NCBI GenBank assembly: GCA_902806575.1
Contig: CADCXD010000010.1
Span: 2,418,001 to 2,482,000, forward strand
Direction of reading: 5' to 3'
DNA length: 64,000 bases
DNA from: Jackrogersella multiformis
Taxonomy: Eukaryota; Ascomycota; Sordariomycetes; Xylariales; Hypoxylaceae
Shown: positions 33,408-44,395 of the stretch, one piece after another
Numbering within the stretch: position 1 is the first letter of the stretch
Layout: each line of letters begins with the position of its first letter
Notes under the pieces: model-generated
The model's input: only the letters and a program-made list of their open reading frames with translations
The model's database searches: none
Told to the model about the DNA's origin: nothing
Translations under genes and position numbers: made by a program

Positions 33408-34364
33408 ATGTTCGAGAACTTCGCCTTCGCCCAAAAGGCGGACTCGGGCACGACAATAGACGACGACGATCCACCACCCTCCCCGAAGAGCAGGTCATCC
33501 CAACGCTCGTCTCCCACGATGGCCTCAATGGCGGCACCGACGAACGCGCTGTGTAGTTCTGATGGCGATCGCATAGAATGTCTCGTTCGAAAGTTGAGCA
33601 AACAGACATTTGTTCGAGATTCTCGATCTGCCTTGTTGCTGCAGTCGCAAAATCATGACGCAGACTCGAGTTTACCAATCAACCAAGTGCCAACGCAAAT
33701 AGAAATGCAAGCACCGACCAACGTACCCGGACCCTCGATAGACCATGGCCATACCCAACTGATCCTTCCGGTAATCGATAATGAGCCACATTATTTACGA
33801 CAGCAACCAGATGAAATAATTAGGAATCAGCCTGAACATCTGATTACTCCTATTACTCATGAGGACTCGAACTCAAGAGATCCCGACGGAGATCGATCCT
33901 TGCGGCTGCGAGAGACGCGTTTTGAAAGCAATCCTACTTCCCGTACACTCGATCTGATGGCGAATATGATCGAAAATGGAGAACAATGTAACTTGATTAC
34001 TTCAAGGCCTACCAATCCAACACAACAGCCTTCTTCTGTCGATATCGTGCCGTCCGCAAAATCCAACCATAACATCAATCGCCAAATAAACTACGATGAC
34101 GATATAGCAGTGGATGTTGATATGGATATGGACTTCCGCGAAGAGGACAACGAGGTCATCGCCAGCGGTCTGTCAGCTCTAAGGAACGCTAGCGCCCCAG
34201 GAGGCGTTAGGAAGTTTGGACATCTTAAATATAGATCATCCTACGAGGCGGCTATGCGATGTAAGAATATGAGGCAGAGCGTACCGAGGATGCGCAAGAG
34301 GCCAAAAGTAACACGGCCGGCCTCTACAGCATCTTCCAGTGCATCGGGTTCGGCGGCGCTTTGA
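33408..34364 (+). CDS. Hypothetical disordered protein with basic C-terminus
   Basis: A single 318-residue ORF; I chose the Met at 33408 (MFENFAFAQK) because the upstream in-frame extension to 33333 has no conserved look. The N-terminus has an acidic-proline stretch (TIDDDDPPPSPKSRSS), the middle is Gln/Asn/Pro-rich and probably disordered, and an acidic patch (DVDMDMDFREEDNE) precedes a more structured C-terminal segment (FGHLKYRSSYEAAMRCKNMR). The protein ends with a nuclear-localisation-like RMRKRPKV. Composition suggests a nuclear regulatory protein, but the family is not recognised. It lies upstream of wetA on the same strand. Confidence 0.62.
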   Translation: MFENFAFAQKADSGTTIDDDDPPPSPKSRSSQRSSPTMASMAAPTNALCSSDGDRIECLVRKLSKQTFVRDSRSALLLQSQNHDADSSLPINQVPTQIEMQAPTNVPGPSIDHGHTQLILPVIDNEPHYLRQQPDEIIRNQPEHLITPITHEDSNSRDPDGDRSLRLRETRFESNPTSRTLDLMANMIENGEQCNLITSRPTNPTQQPSSVDIVPSAKSNHNINRQINYDDDIAVDVDMDMDFREEDNEVIASGLSALRNASAPGGVRKFGHLKYRSSYEAAMRCKNMRQSVPRMRKRPKVTRPASTASSSASGSAAL

Positions 34365-35935
34365 TTTCGAGAATATTTATTTTTTCATGTGCGGCTTTGT
34401 ACTTATTGCATATACCCCACGGTAGGGAGCAGGCGTTACAAGGCGGGCATTGCTACGACATCATGGGAATCGCATCGTACCGGGCCCATTATTTCGTGGG
34501 TAGATCATGTTGGGCAGGCATATAGGGGCGTTGGAAGCATCCATCTGCTTGGGCGTTACGGGACATTGTTGCAAGCTGTTGAACGCTTGTGCGTGCATTG
34601 TAAAGGCGAAGAGTTTCGGGGTGATTTAATCGACGGAAGGGATTGCGATGTCGGACTGTCTAATAGACCGCCACATCTTATGTACACATTGGGGGTTTTT
34701 CCACGTATGTGATAGGACGATTGGCGTGCCTATGATATTTAAATGTACGTATATGTACAGTGCAATTGGAGAGTGTTCTTCTTGCTCTCACCGAAGCAGA
34801 TTTTCCATACGTGGGAGCCTCGATGTCGAGTCCAGCTCCGCACAGCTATCAATCAAGTAATTACAAACACAAAGCCGTTCTGGCGTCTTCTTCATTGTTT
34901 TCGGAAATCTGCTTGTCCGAGGTTTCCAGGCTTTGTCTAAAGAGAATGTATTTTCCTCCTACTACAAATAGGAACAACAAAGGCCGTAACCTAGTGTTTG
35001 CTCATCCCAAGTTATAGGTTCCTTAAACTACACTGTCGGTCGGATTATAGGATGTCAATACATGAGCATAGCATTTTAGAAGGTATTTTCAATTCACCTA
35101 AAAGGCCTTGTTGATATTTTACGTGTAGGATCTAAACTGCCTTTTCAATCTTGCGCCGTAGCCAATATATATATATACCTAGCATATATATTATATTGCT
35201 TTGATGCCATGCTTTTTTTTAATCATCGGTATTCTCCGAGTCAAGCACGAGATAAACTCTGGTACAGATATAAGATCGTGGGTGACGCCATTTATGTCAC
35301 GATACCCTCCTCCCCCCTTAAGATGAGATTGCATTCCAAAGACTCTTTGTTACCCTCTCCGCCCCACATAGGCCTGATTATGGGTAGACTTGGGATTCAT
35401 TATAACTATTCATCGATCAACAACGGCCATGGTTACTTCCTTTGATAACCCTCTTTGTCACTCTCATCGGGGTAAGGTTGACATGGCGCATAGGGGCTAA
35501 CCCGTTGGAATACTCTCTGTGTGTAGGCGTTGAGGCATTAGAGAGCGATGCGCAGGATGCTGCTCATCTTTAAAGAACCCTCCCCCCTGGAATGGGTTAC
35601 TCCAGACTTGGACTCACTCGATGCTTCACACACATTCCTCCGTACAATTTACCGAATGGTTCACTCGTTTCCGATATCAAGCATGATCTGCCTTTAGCCT
35701 CATCAGCCTCATCGTGGCTTACATTGTTCGCATACCTGCTGTTGCCGTAGCAGCTTTCTCATGTTTTGTTGACTTCCTTATCTCGAGGTACAAGGGCACC
35801 GGTTGAGCTCTAAGGTCCTCCTGCTAGGACTTTACTTTTCTTTTGTCGACCTTTTCAAGCTTCGGCAGAAAATAGCTCTAACAAACCAGAGCGACTTCAG
35901 AAGCTTGGAACCGCTTCCTCCCTCCTTTCGACGTT
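34365..35935. other. Long upstream region of wetA
   Basis: No supported gene over 1.5 kb. Only scattered ORFs under 110 codons occur. An alternating AT tract (about 35167-35195) is present. Developmental regulators such as wetA usually have long promoters and 5' leaders, so this is probably regulatory sequence, but no specific binding sites can be claimed. Confidence 0.5.
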
Positions 35936-37996
35936 ATGGCCTTCACGGCTATTCACTACCCGACCGACAAAGACCACCAGGGCCATATCCCCTATTGGCC
36001 AGAAAATGAGGAGCTGGGGGTGGCAAGCGAAAACTTCTTTGACCAATTTGTGACCTTTGATGGCTCAGATGCCACGGCACTGAATGGCAGCGGGATCCTG
36101 CTCGAGGATCCGCCGAGCCCGTCCCTCTTGCTCGAGTCCCTCAATGACACCCTCACCAACTCGTCGGCCAGCGACCAGGGCACGCAATCTGGGCAGGCTC
36201 AAAGTGAATCGTCAGCTACCTCCGTCTCGCTGGACATAACCTCGCTATCTTGCACAGAAGCGATAACTCTGGAACAAGGCAAGTCTGTTCTAGACGAGTT
36301 CCCTAATCCTTTATTGGCAGACCCTGTCTTGAGTGGTGGTTCGATCTCGGACTCGGAACTGCTTCGCCTGGAAGGGATTTCCCTGAAGTCGCCCAAGCCG
36401 AATGCCACGGCACCTTCAACTCCGCCTTTTGCGAACACAAGTTCTCCGAGCCCTCGTAAACACAGTAGAGTCTTGGACTCGATCTATGCCACCTTCCGCC
36501 GGGCAACACACCGTTCAAAGCCACGCAAAGTCCACGAATCCCCCATGGAAACGGATGAGGGGATATTAATACCAGATATATTTAAGAGAGAAGAGCATAC
36601 GTCCTACGATTTCCCGGCCAGTCTCGATCTAAACGGATTCGCAGATATCAAGCTGGAGGAGATCACAGGACCAGTGGACAGCCACGGGATGCCCGTCTCG
36701 CCGCCGCTGACGGGCCGGATTCCTCCCGATCAGCACTCCGATGACATGATGAATTTCGTGACCGGCCACTTCGACGATCCGTTCGGCGACGGCCTATTAG
36801 CTCCCCCTGCCATCATCAACCCGGCGGGGAAAAGCCATGATGCTAATTTACACACCCCCATTGATACGCCAGCTCTAAGCGACGATCCCTTCTACCAGCA
36901 CGGCATGGATCTTCTGGATACAAACGGGGCCTCGTTTCGCCCGCAGCAGCACCAGCCCAAGCTGCGGAGCACGAGCTCGGCCGAGTGGCCGATGGAAGGC
37001 ATTCTCACCAACGAAAGCAATCCCAACACCGTGTGGTCATCATCCCCGCCCCCGGGAGCGGGCGCCGCGTACATCCACGACAGCGGAGATCCCGAATGGT
37101 GGGACCCTCCGAGCAGCCGCCACCACCACAGCCAAAACGGCAGCCACGGCTACAACCACGGCGTGCGCAGCAACGCCTCCCTCAACCTCTCCGTGCACAA
37201 CCAGCAGGCCGAGCTTCCCTACGAGTACACCGCCGACGCCGACCTAACCGGGCTCATGATCCACATGCCGCAGCCGCGCCCGCCGCCAGCCGCGGTCCTC
37301 AACCCGGACGCGCTGGCCCTATCCTCGCCCTCATCATCCTCGTTCTACAGCGGCGCTCCTCCTCCCCCTCCGCACACCCAGCGCCACCACCGGCGCCACC
37401 ACAGCGAGCAGCGGCGGCCGCGGCCGCGCGCCCCGTCCTCGGGCGCCCGCCACTACGCCAGCGGCGCGCCGCACTACGGCACGCCGCTGACGTCGCCGCG
37501 CAAGGCCTCGTCGTCGTCGTCGTCCGCGTGCTACACGCTGCGCGAGGAGGCCGCGTCGCCCACGCCCGGGCCGCGGCACCGGTCGTCGTCGTCGGGCGCG
37601 GCGCCCCTCGCGGTGCGCAAGCGGCGGTCGTGGCGCGGGCTGCGCGAGCCGGGCGCCTCCGTGCGCTCCGCGTCGTCGTCGTGCCGGCCGGGCGGCTACG
37701 AGGCGGTCCACCACCACCACGGCGCGCGGCGGGCGAGCAGCGGCGGAGGAGGGGGCAGAGGCGGCGACGGAGCCCTGTCGATCGAGTTCTGCAACTACAC
37801 GCCCAGCGACAAGAAGGTGCTGATGAACGGGGTGGCCCCCAGCGGGTCCAGCAAGACCAAGGCGCGCCGCGAGCGCGAGGCCCAGGAGCACAAGCGCAAG
37901 ATGAGCGAGGCCTATATGCAGGCGATCCGCGCCGCCGGCGGGGACGTCGATAAGCTGCGGCAGCTGGAGACCGGGTTCTTCGTCAGCCACGAGTGA
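35936..37996 (+). CDS. wetA: Developmental regulatory protein WetA
   Basis: A single-exon ORF of 686 residues. The C-terminal ESC1/WetA-type region is diagnostic: FCNYTPSDKKVLMNGVAPSG, then SSKTKARREREAQEHKRKMS, then a helical QAIRAAGGDVDKL. Near the N-terminus SDSELLRLEGISLKSPKP matches the conserved block of WetA proteins, and NFFDQFVTFD matches the usual start. WetA acts in the nucleus in the BrlA-AbaA-WetA cascade, controlling conidial wall maturation and spore metabolism. The middle is disordered, rich in His, Pro and Ser. The 3' half is strongly GC-biased with CGTCGT-type runs (about 37300-37750), encoding Ser, Arg and Ala tracts; this makes long antisense ORFs that are not genes. Confidence 0.93.
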   Translation: MAFTAIHYPTDKDHQGHIPYWPENEELGVASENFFDQFVTFDGSDATALNGSGILLEDPPSPSLLLESLNDTLTNSSASDQGTQSGQAQSESSATSVSLDITSLSCTEAITLEQGKSVLDEFPNPLLADPVLSGGSISDSELLRLEGISLKSPKPNATAPSTPPFANTSSPSPRKHSRVLDSIYATFRRATHRSKPRKVHESPMETDEGILIPDIFKREEHTSYDFPASLDLNGFADIKLEEITGPVDSHGMPVSPPLTGRIPPDQHSDDMMNFVTGHFDDPFGDGLLAPPAIINPAGKSHDANLHTPIDTPALSDDPFYQHGMDLLDTNGASFRPQQHQPKLRSTSSAEWPMEGILTNESNPNTVWSSSPPPGAGAAYIHDSGDPEWWDPPSSRHHHSQNGSHGYNHGVRSNASLNLSVHNQQAELPYEYTADADLTGLMIHMPQPRPPPAAVLNPDALALSSPSSSSFYSGAPPPPPHTQRHHRRHHSEQRRPRPRAPSSGARHYASGAPHYGTPLTSPRKASSSSSSACYTLREEAASPTPGPRHRSSSSGAAPLAVRKRRSWRGLREPGASVRSASSSCRPGGYEAVHHHHGARRASSGGGGGRGGDGALSIEFCNYTPSDKKVLMNGVAPSGSSKTKARREREAQEHKRKMSEAYMQAIRAAGGDVDKLRQLETGFFVSHE

Positions 37997-39393
37997 TGAG
38001 TCAGTCAGTCAGTCAGTCAGGGGAGCTTGTTAGCTGTTCCTCTCTGTGTCTGTCTACCTTATATTACCCGGTGATGATAAAAAGGATATGGCTTTTGGCA
38101 GTCCTGGCTGGATCCTGGGCCCGGCATTTTGTTTTCTATGTCTTTGGCGGGCTTACGGCGCTTGGTGTACCTACCCCTCTTGACCTCGTTGGATTAAAAG
38201 CGGAAGCGGATTGTTGTATGACGGGGATATGTGCATGGTTACGGACCCTCGGCTGGGCTGGTTGGCTGGTGGGCTTGACGACCGAGATGTAGAACTAATA
38301 ATGGCTGTGTAATTGTAGTGTATGTGTGCGTGTACGTGTACGTGATGGTGTCGGCCTCCTTTCTTCTGACAATAGTTACTCCACATTCTATACGCGGCGG
38401 TTACGTGAACTGCTTACAGAAGACTCGGCGAGATCACTTTATTAGTTACATTAAGGAGGGAGTTGGGCAGGGAGTATCCGTTTGTGATTATGATTCAAGC
38501 TCAGGCGATTCTTACAAAAGCCTTAAAAGGAGTGGGTTGGTTAGAGGTACTAAAATAAATTCATGTTCTTCATCTTGTGTTAGACATCAGATTAGGTTAG
38601 ATAGACTGTTGTAATGGATTACGAAATTAGTATACCTTTGAACAGTGTGTTATTACAACCTTCCTTCCAGCTCTTCAACAATCTTAGGCATCAGTCAACT
38701 AGTTCATTAGATACGATCCAAGTTAGCACCATGACGAACAAAGTCTTTTGCAGACAAATGAGATCCATTAGATAATGAAAGAATGAAAAATGGTTAGCGG
38801 CCCAAGTGCCAGTGAGTAAGCTACCTAATTACATCTCAAGACGGGATATACCCCTATCCGAGAATACCTATCCAACAATAGGTACCTAGAGAGTGGACTG
38901 CAAGATTTAAAACGTACCAACAACTCCCCGTGCCTTTTTTTCTTTTTTCTTTTCTTTTCTTTTTTTTCTTCCAGAAGAGAATCCCCATAAACACCCTCCC
39001 TTCCCCTTTTCCCTTTTCCCCCGGCGATCGGAAATCCACAAGAGAATCCAAGAACTGAGCCGACCGTGTTCAAAGACTCAACATCCGCCTCAATCATACC
39101 AAACTAATTCCCAAATAGCCCCTCCATTCCCTATATCATGTCCCCCTTGTGCAGCAATAACAGGGCATGTACGGATGTATTGGCACCCGGGAGCTTGGCA
39201 TATCGTGCCAGTGGCTCAGGATTATTAATGTTGTTGTATCCATCCTCCACGTAAACTTGTAACTTTCAATAAACTCATGTATCCCTAGAATGCTTCGAGG
39301 GCCGATTGGCTAGTGTGCGAGGCGCCAAGTCGTAGGTGGTTCTGCACCACTCCTCCAAAGGAGTCCCATGAGAACCTTGATAGCCTCGGCTGC
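37997..39393. other. Intergenic region after wetA
   Basis: No gene supported. Apart from the AGTC repeat there is a T/CT-rich tract at about 38936-38970 (with purines on the other strand) that makes a Lys-rich shadow ORF. The left part is the wetA 3' UTR. Confidence 0.5.
37999..38020. repeat. (AGTC)5 microsatellite just after the wetA stop
   Basis: Five and a half AGTC units begin three bases after the TGA stop of wetA, inside the probable 3' UTR. Such a tract is a ready polymorphic marker. Confidence 0.95.
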
Positions 39394-39792
39394 CTATCTG
39401 ATACGGCGACGGCGCTGGAATTTGGAATCGTACACCCAAACCCGGCCGTTGGAATCCGTCCACCTTGCCCCTAGCATCAACAGCCGTCGGCTGAGAGCGT
39501 TCTCGGCGGTCTGGTACGAATCGCGCTGGCGGCCGATAAGGTGGCCGACGCCAAGTCGTGTAAGGGTGGACCGAGTACCAGTGAGGATGACGATGCCTCC
39601 GCGCGACGGCCAGGCCTTGACATTGATGATCTCGTTTTCGCGGTGTCTGTTTATGCTCATGGCCAATATGGTCTGGGGGTAGTCCGTGCCATCATATGCA
39701 TCATATGCCGGATAGTCTTGGTGCGGCTGTATTGGCGGCATTGGTATTATAGCGGTGCTCTGTGGGTGCGCCATTAGGCCTTGGGTCGACAT
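39394..39792 (-). CDS. Small hypothetical protein
   Basis: A minus-strand ORF of 132 codons from ATG at 39792. It starts with a Pro/Gln/Tyr-rich segment (MSTQGLMAHPQSTAIIPMPP, then DYPAYDAYDGTDYP) followed by a better-ordered part (AWPSRGGIVILTGTRSTLTR and LLMLGARWTDSNGRVWVYD) and a basic end. Composition is protein-like and the frame stays open where the other frames are broken. No family recognised and no introns seen; it may be the 5' part of a longer spliced gene. Confidence 0.45.
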   Translation of the reverse strand: MSTQGLMAHPQSTAIIPMPPIQPHQDYPAYDAYDGTDYPQTILAMSINRHRENEIINVKAWPSRGGIVILTGTRSTLTRLGVGHLIGRQRDSYQTAENALSRRLLMLGARWTDSNGRVWVYDSKFQRRRRIR

Positions 39793-40350
39793 GATGGCTA
39801 TCGTGAATGATAAACCGTTAGTCTGAGAGTAGAGAATATGAGTAGCTGTTAGACGTTAAACTCGACAGAGTGAGTGATGAGAGGTGGAAATTTGACAGTT
39901 GTGTATTGAATGCGTTGCTGTCCGGCTTACAATCAGTGCGGGCGGGTAAAGCCATTAAATACCTACAGCAGGTGTAGGTCTAGTCCTATTTCGACTATTA
40001 ATCAAGCCTCTATGAGCATTTAATAGCACGAAACCTAATTATTGACGAAAATAGCTGTGGTATGAATTAGACAATGCTGTAGTAACAAGTATGGTTTGTG
40101 GCTCTCGGTGGCGTTATACTCAAAGGATATTATCAGCCCAGCTCTTAACCACCTGGGTACGTAGATGGTAGGTGCGATTCGATAGCTACGATTTGTGACT
40201 CGTAAAAAGGGGGTTAATTAAGATACCTATCTTCTGAGCGTGAGCACGATCTAATTTCTTCGTAGGTACAATCTACGACATTGTAGAGGCCATATACCCG
40301 TTTCCTCCCCTAGAAACATCAAACACAGATCTAAAGGAATCAATTTCTCC
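39793..40350. other. Intergenic region
   Basis: AT-rich upstream region of the small hypothetical gene and 3' flank of the GMP synthase gene. No gene or RNA seen. Confidence 0.5.
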
Positions 40351-42774
40351 TTATGACAATTCAATAGTAGCGGGCGGCTTGCTCGTCGTGTTATAAAACA
40401 CACAGCTTACACCCTCGACCTCATTGACGATCCTCGTAGAGACCTCCATTAGGAAGTCCATATCAAACTTGTAGGCCTCGGCACTCATGAAGTCCTTGGT
40501 CTGAACGGCACGCAGCAAGCAGAGGTATCCTTCGTACCGCTTATCGCCCTTTGGGTTTGTTAGTAATTATTCTGTGGCGTGAGGCTTCGCATAAAGTTGA
40601 TAGAAGAAGTAATATTAGGTTCCTTACCATGACGCCCACTGCCTTGTTTGTGTCAATACCAGCATACGCTTGGCTGATTTCGTTATAGAGTCCGGCTTCC
40701 TTGATCATGCTGATGAAAATCTTTGAGCAAAGTTAGCGCCACCTATTTTAACATAGAGATAGAATAGGGGTAGTCAAACTCACGTGATCCGCCTTTCTCG
40801 CAATCTCGACACGCTCCGGAGTTACCTCTCCTAGAATTCGAATGGCAATCCCAGGTCCAGGGAACGGCTAAAGGAAATAAAGTTAGCGGAGCTTAATAGA
40901 TAATTTGGTACAGCCTGGGAGAATTATCACCAAGCTAACTCCGGGATTCGGAGGTGCATGAGGTGACTTACATGTCTCATAACAAGCTCTTCATTGATTC
41001 CTAGCTCCCGGCCAAGAGCTCTAACCTCACTATCATCAAGGTTAATAACTAATCAAAATGAATTTGGGCTGTATCTGACGAGGATGCGTCTTTACATGCG
41101 AGACTTACTCCTTAAACAACTCTCTGAAGGGCTGAAATTTATTAGCAGTTGCTTTATACAAGGATATAATTTCCTTACTTCAATCAGCTTGAGGCCTTGT
41201 CCATCCATCATCCGCTTCGGCAGTCCGCCGACATTGTGATGAGTCTGATTTGTTGTTAGTTTTACACCTCGGAGTGGCGTAATATAATGCGTAGAACATA
41301 CCTTGATAGTGGCAGAAGGGCCTTTGAAAGAGATGGATTCGATAACATCCTAATAATAGAGAAGGGTTAGACCTTATGGTTGATGGGCGATTAAAAGGGG
41401 ATTCGAGATATCCTTACCGGGTATAATGTACCCTGAAGAAACCACTCTACTTTTCCGGCGTTAGGCGTGTTTTCGGCAGCCTTCTCGATCTTAATTGCTT
41501 CTTCCTCAAATATGTCGATGAATGTGCCGCCGATGATCTTCCTCTTCTGCTCCGGATCCAGTACGCCCTTGAGCTTGGAAAGGAATATTTGTGAGGCATC
41601 CACAACAGTCAAATTGATTCCTATGTGCTCGCCGAGTGCTTCTTTCACCTGCTGGCATTCATCGAGACGCATCACACCGTTGTCAACGAGCACGGCATGG
41701 AATCTGTCACCAATGGCCATTTTCACTACGATGGCGGCGTTAGTAATCAATTTTGAGCTGCAATTGCAAATGTGGGGTGTTCACGGAATTCGCATGGAAA
41801 AGGGATGAGAGCGTAACTTACTCAACTTCGCGGCAACTGTCGAATCCACACCACCGGAGACGGCTCCGATCACCTGGCCTTTGCCTACGAGTTTTCGGAT
41901 TCGGATAACTTCCTTCTCGAGGAAATCGGTCATTGTCCAGGTTTGCTTGACACCACAGATACCGACGGCGAAGTTCTTGAGAAGCTCGGTACCGCGAGGA
42001 GTATGCGTGACTTCAGGATGGAACTGTATCCCGAAGATTGGCTTGCTCTCATGCGCGATGCTGGCGTAGGGCGAGTTCTGAGTGGTGGCGATGGTGCAAA
42101 ATCCAGTCGGTAACTGACTAAGCTTGTCTCCATGGCTCATCCAACTAGGCACTCTGAGTTAACGATTTTTGATTCACTCGATGAATACTTCTAGTAAGAT
42201 TAGGTAGGTACTTACACTCGCATACTACTATTATCACACAAGCCTTCAAAGAGTCTGTCGACCTGGCTATTGTGTAGCTGCGGTGTTACATCCTAATCGA
42301 TCATATATTAATGCCGTGGAGCTGATAACTGGGAGTACTGGTGGATTTGTACCGCTTGTCCATATTCTCTCTTAGTTCCTGCAACGACATTGTCCTTGCT
42401 CAGATTCCATGCTATCTCTTGGAGGCCGTAGCATATGCCTAGAAGTGGGACTCCAAGCTCGATGAAGGCCGGGTCGACGTGAGGTGCATCCGTATCATAA
42501 ACTGAAAACGGGCCACCAGAAAGAATGATTCCCTTTGGCGTCCAGCTGAGTTCTGAGAGTTTTGTAGTGCACCTATAAGACATATTGGTAACCTACTCTA
42601 GCCACTCAAATATGAGAATATTAAAAAGGAAGCCTACGGAAGCATCTCGCTGTAGATGTTCAGTTCTCGTAGTCGTCTCGTGATGAGATGTGTGAACTGG
42701 GAGCCGAAGTCTAGTACGAGAATTGTGTCGTAGGCATTGTGAGGGGCCTCGGCCTGCTCAATTGAGGCCGACAT
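40351..42774 (-). CDS. gua1: GMP synthase (glutamine-hydrolysing)
   Basis: Twelve exons on the minus strand join in phase to 547 residues: 42638-42774, 42353-42572, 42216-42292, 41822-42153, 41418-41725, 41302-41349, 41179-41244, 41109-41131, 40972-41029, 40784-40867, 40628-40720 and 40351-40548. The class-I amidotransferase half has the nucleophile Cys93 in LLGICYGLQ and the His/Glu pair in FGIQFHPEVTHTPRG. The ATP-pyrophosphatase P-loop is AVSGGVDSTVAAKL, followed by RFHAVLVDNGVMR and VEWFLQGTLYPDVIES. The C-terminal dimerisation part ends TSKPPATIELS. The enzyme turns XMP into GMP with glutamine and ATP in the cytosol. The gene is unusually intron-dense compared with its neighbours; one exon (41109-41131) is only 23 bp. 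Confidence 0.96.
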
Positions 42775-43554
42775 CTTGATAGAGTGATTCTATACGTCAA
42801 AGTATTTCGAAAGCGAGTCGAGGGATGCTTTTACTTGCTTTGGCTTCTAATACTATAACGGCCTCAAGAATAATTGCGGCGTTTGTTATCTACTAACTTT
42901 GAAAAAATAAAGAATAAAAAAATATTTAATTGTATCTCGTCGAGGGGTTCGTTGAAATTTCTTATCGATCTCTCTTATCAGTCCAAAAACGGTTTAGTGA
43001 GGGGCATCATGTCAAAGGCGGTTTGACTCATGCTGCCATGAAGAATCGATTTGATTATGTAAGTCTGAAGAGAGTTTTCATATCTTATCACGAGATATTA
43101 AAAGCTTAGGCATTTTTACATTGATGTACTAACTAGTATAAGTACATATATTTACCCATATGCACTAAATGATGTATTTATATATTAATATTAAACAGTT
43201 GAATAGGGGTTAATCTAATTAAAACCGCTTAAGAAACCATACTGATCAAAACGACATTAAATATTTTTGAAGGTATCATCGACATTGAGTGATTTGCGGA
43301 CTAGCTTCGAGCTAATCGGTTGAGAAACCTGTATAAATGAAGCCCATACCCATACACCTAATGATGACTTTATAACCTAACCGTCATCTGGATTAGACAG
43401 GCAAACATTCTGATGTTCAATTTCCTTATAGTTACGTCGTTATAATAAAAATGCATCTTCAAGGCTCTGTACTATTTGTGTTCATAATCCTAATATCAAA
43501 TAGCACAAGAACAACACAAGTGTCTCGCCTAGATAACATGTATAGACCAATCTC
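42775..43554. other. AT-rich intergenic region, gua1 promoter side
   Basis: No gene seen. The segment 43080-43260 is especially AT-rich. The region next to 42775 is the upstream sequence of gua1. Confidence 0.5.
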
Positions 43555-44395
43555 TTATCCTAACGTGATGGAAGAGGAGCCATTGCTTGTAGCCGACCCA
43601 CTAGTATATCCCTCTGTCGCGAGAATCACTATAAGACAGGGGGGGTCAGTACTACTTCCAACTAAAGAGCCATTTGATAAAAGACGAAGATGCTTACTGT
43701 AGTCATGGCCTCCCAGCTTCAACCCCTGCTTAGCCCATTCTTCAAAGTGCTTTCCGGTGGTGATGGTGCCTCCGACTCTCTGCTCGGTGCGGACCGACCA
43801 ATACTGCTGAAAGGTCGCCGTGCCGATGATGGAGGGCTTGTTAACACGGGTACTCGTGTAAACCGTGTAAGTCCCCTCATCGAAAGTGAAGTTGCCCTTT
43901 TCGGTCCACGGCTCGTTGGGGAGCAGGTCTCCATGCGCATCCATGATGTAGTATTCGATGAGCGGGTTCCTAGTCCAGCCGTATAAGGCTAGATAGCTAG
44001 GGCCCTTGGGCTCGTATGTACCCGAGTATTTGACGGCTCTGGTAGATGTCGTCAATATGTGCCTTTCGTAGTTTTATAGTTTACTATCAAAATCTTCAAG
44101 TGAAATTAGGTACTAACCTGTTCCCGCCCGGGCTCCATCCCTTTCCGCACACGAAGCCACTTGCGCCTCCGCTGCTTTGCCAGGTCACGCTGTACGCGCT
44201 GCCACCACCATTGTTGCATCGAAAAGAACCGCCGCCCTCAGACCAGGAAGACCAGAAGTAGCCACCCTGTCGGGCTTCGATGGCGTTGCTGTTTTCGCCG
44301 TGGAGACGATCCCCCAGTTGGGGGAGGAACCCCGAGGGCGCAGCGAAAACCCCCGGAATCAAGGCAACGGCCGCGAGAACGAAAGAGGACAGCAT
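43555..44395 (-). CDS. GH11 endo-1,4-beta-xylanase, secreted
   Basis: Three exons (44118-44395, 43698-44038, 43555-43628) join in phase to 230 residues. The signal peptide is MLSSFVLAAVALIPGVFAAP, followed by a short propeptide; the mature fold begins near GGYFWSSWSEGGG. The GH11 signature NPLIEYYIMD has the nucleophile Glu. YWSVRTEQRVGGTITTGKHF forms the central strands, and the acid/base Glu is in ILATEGYTSGS in exon 3. GH11 enzymes are small jelly-roll xylanases that hydrolyse xylan outside the cell. No CBM is attached. The second intron (43629-43697) is 69 bp, a multiple of three with no in-frame stop, so an ORF reading straight through it gives a false 23-residue insertion. Confidence 0.95.

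Noticed and set aside
35803..36009. Possible upstream ORF overlapping the wetA start
   Set aside because: It has no ATG at its start (TTG) and no conserved sequence, so a regulatory uORF cannot be claimed.
36985..37990. Two long ORFs (plus frame 2 and minus strand) over wetA
   Set aside because: Low-complexity Arg/Ala-rich shadows created by the GC-rich part of wetA.
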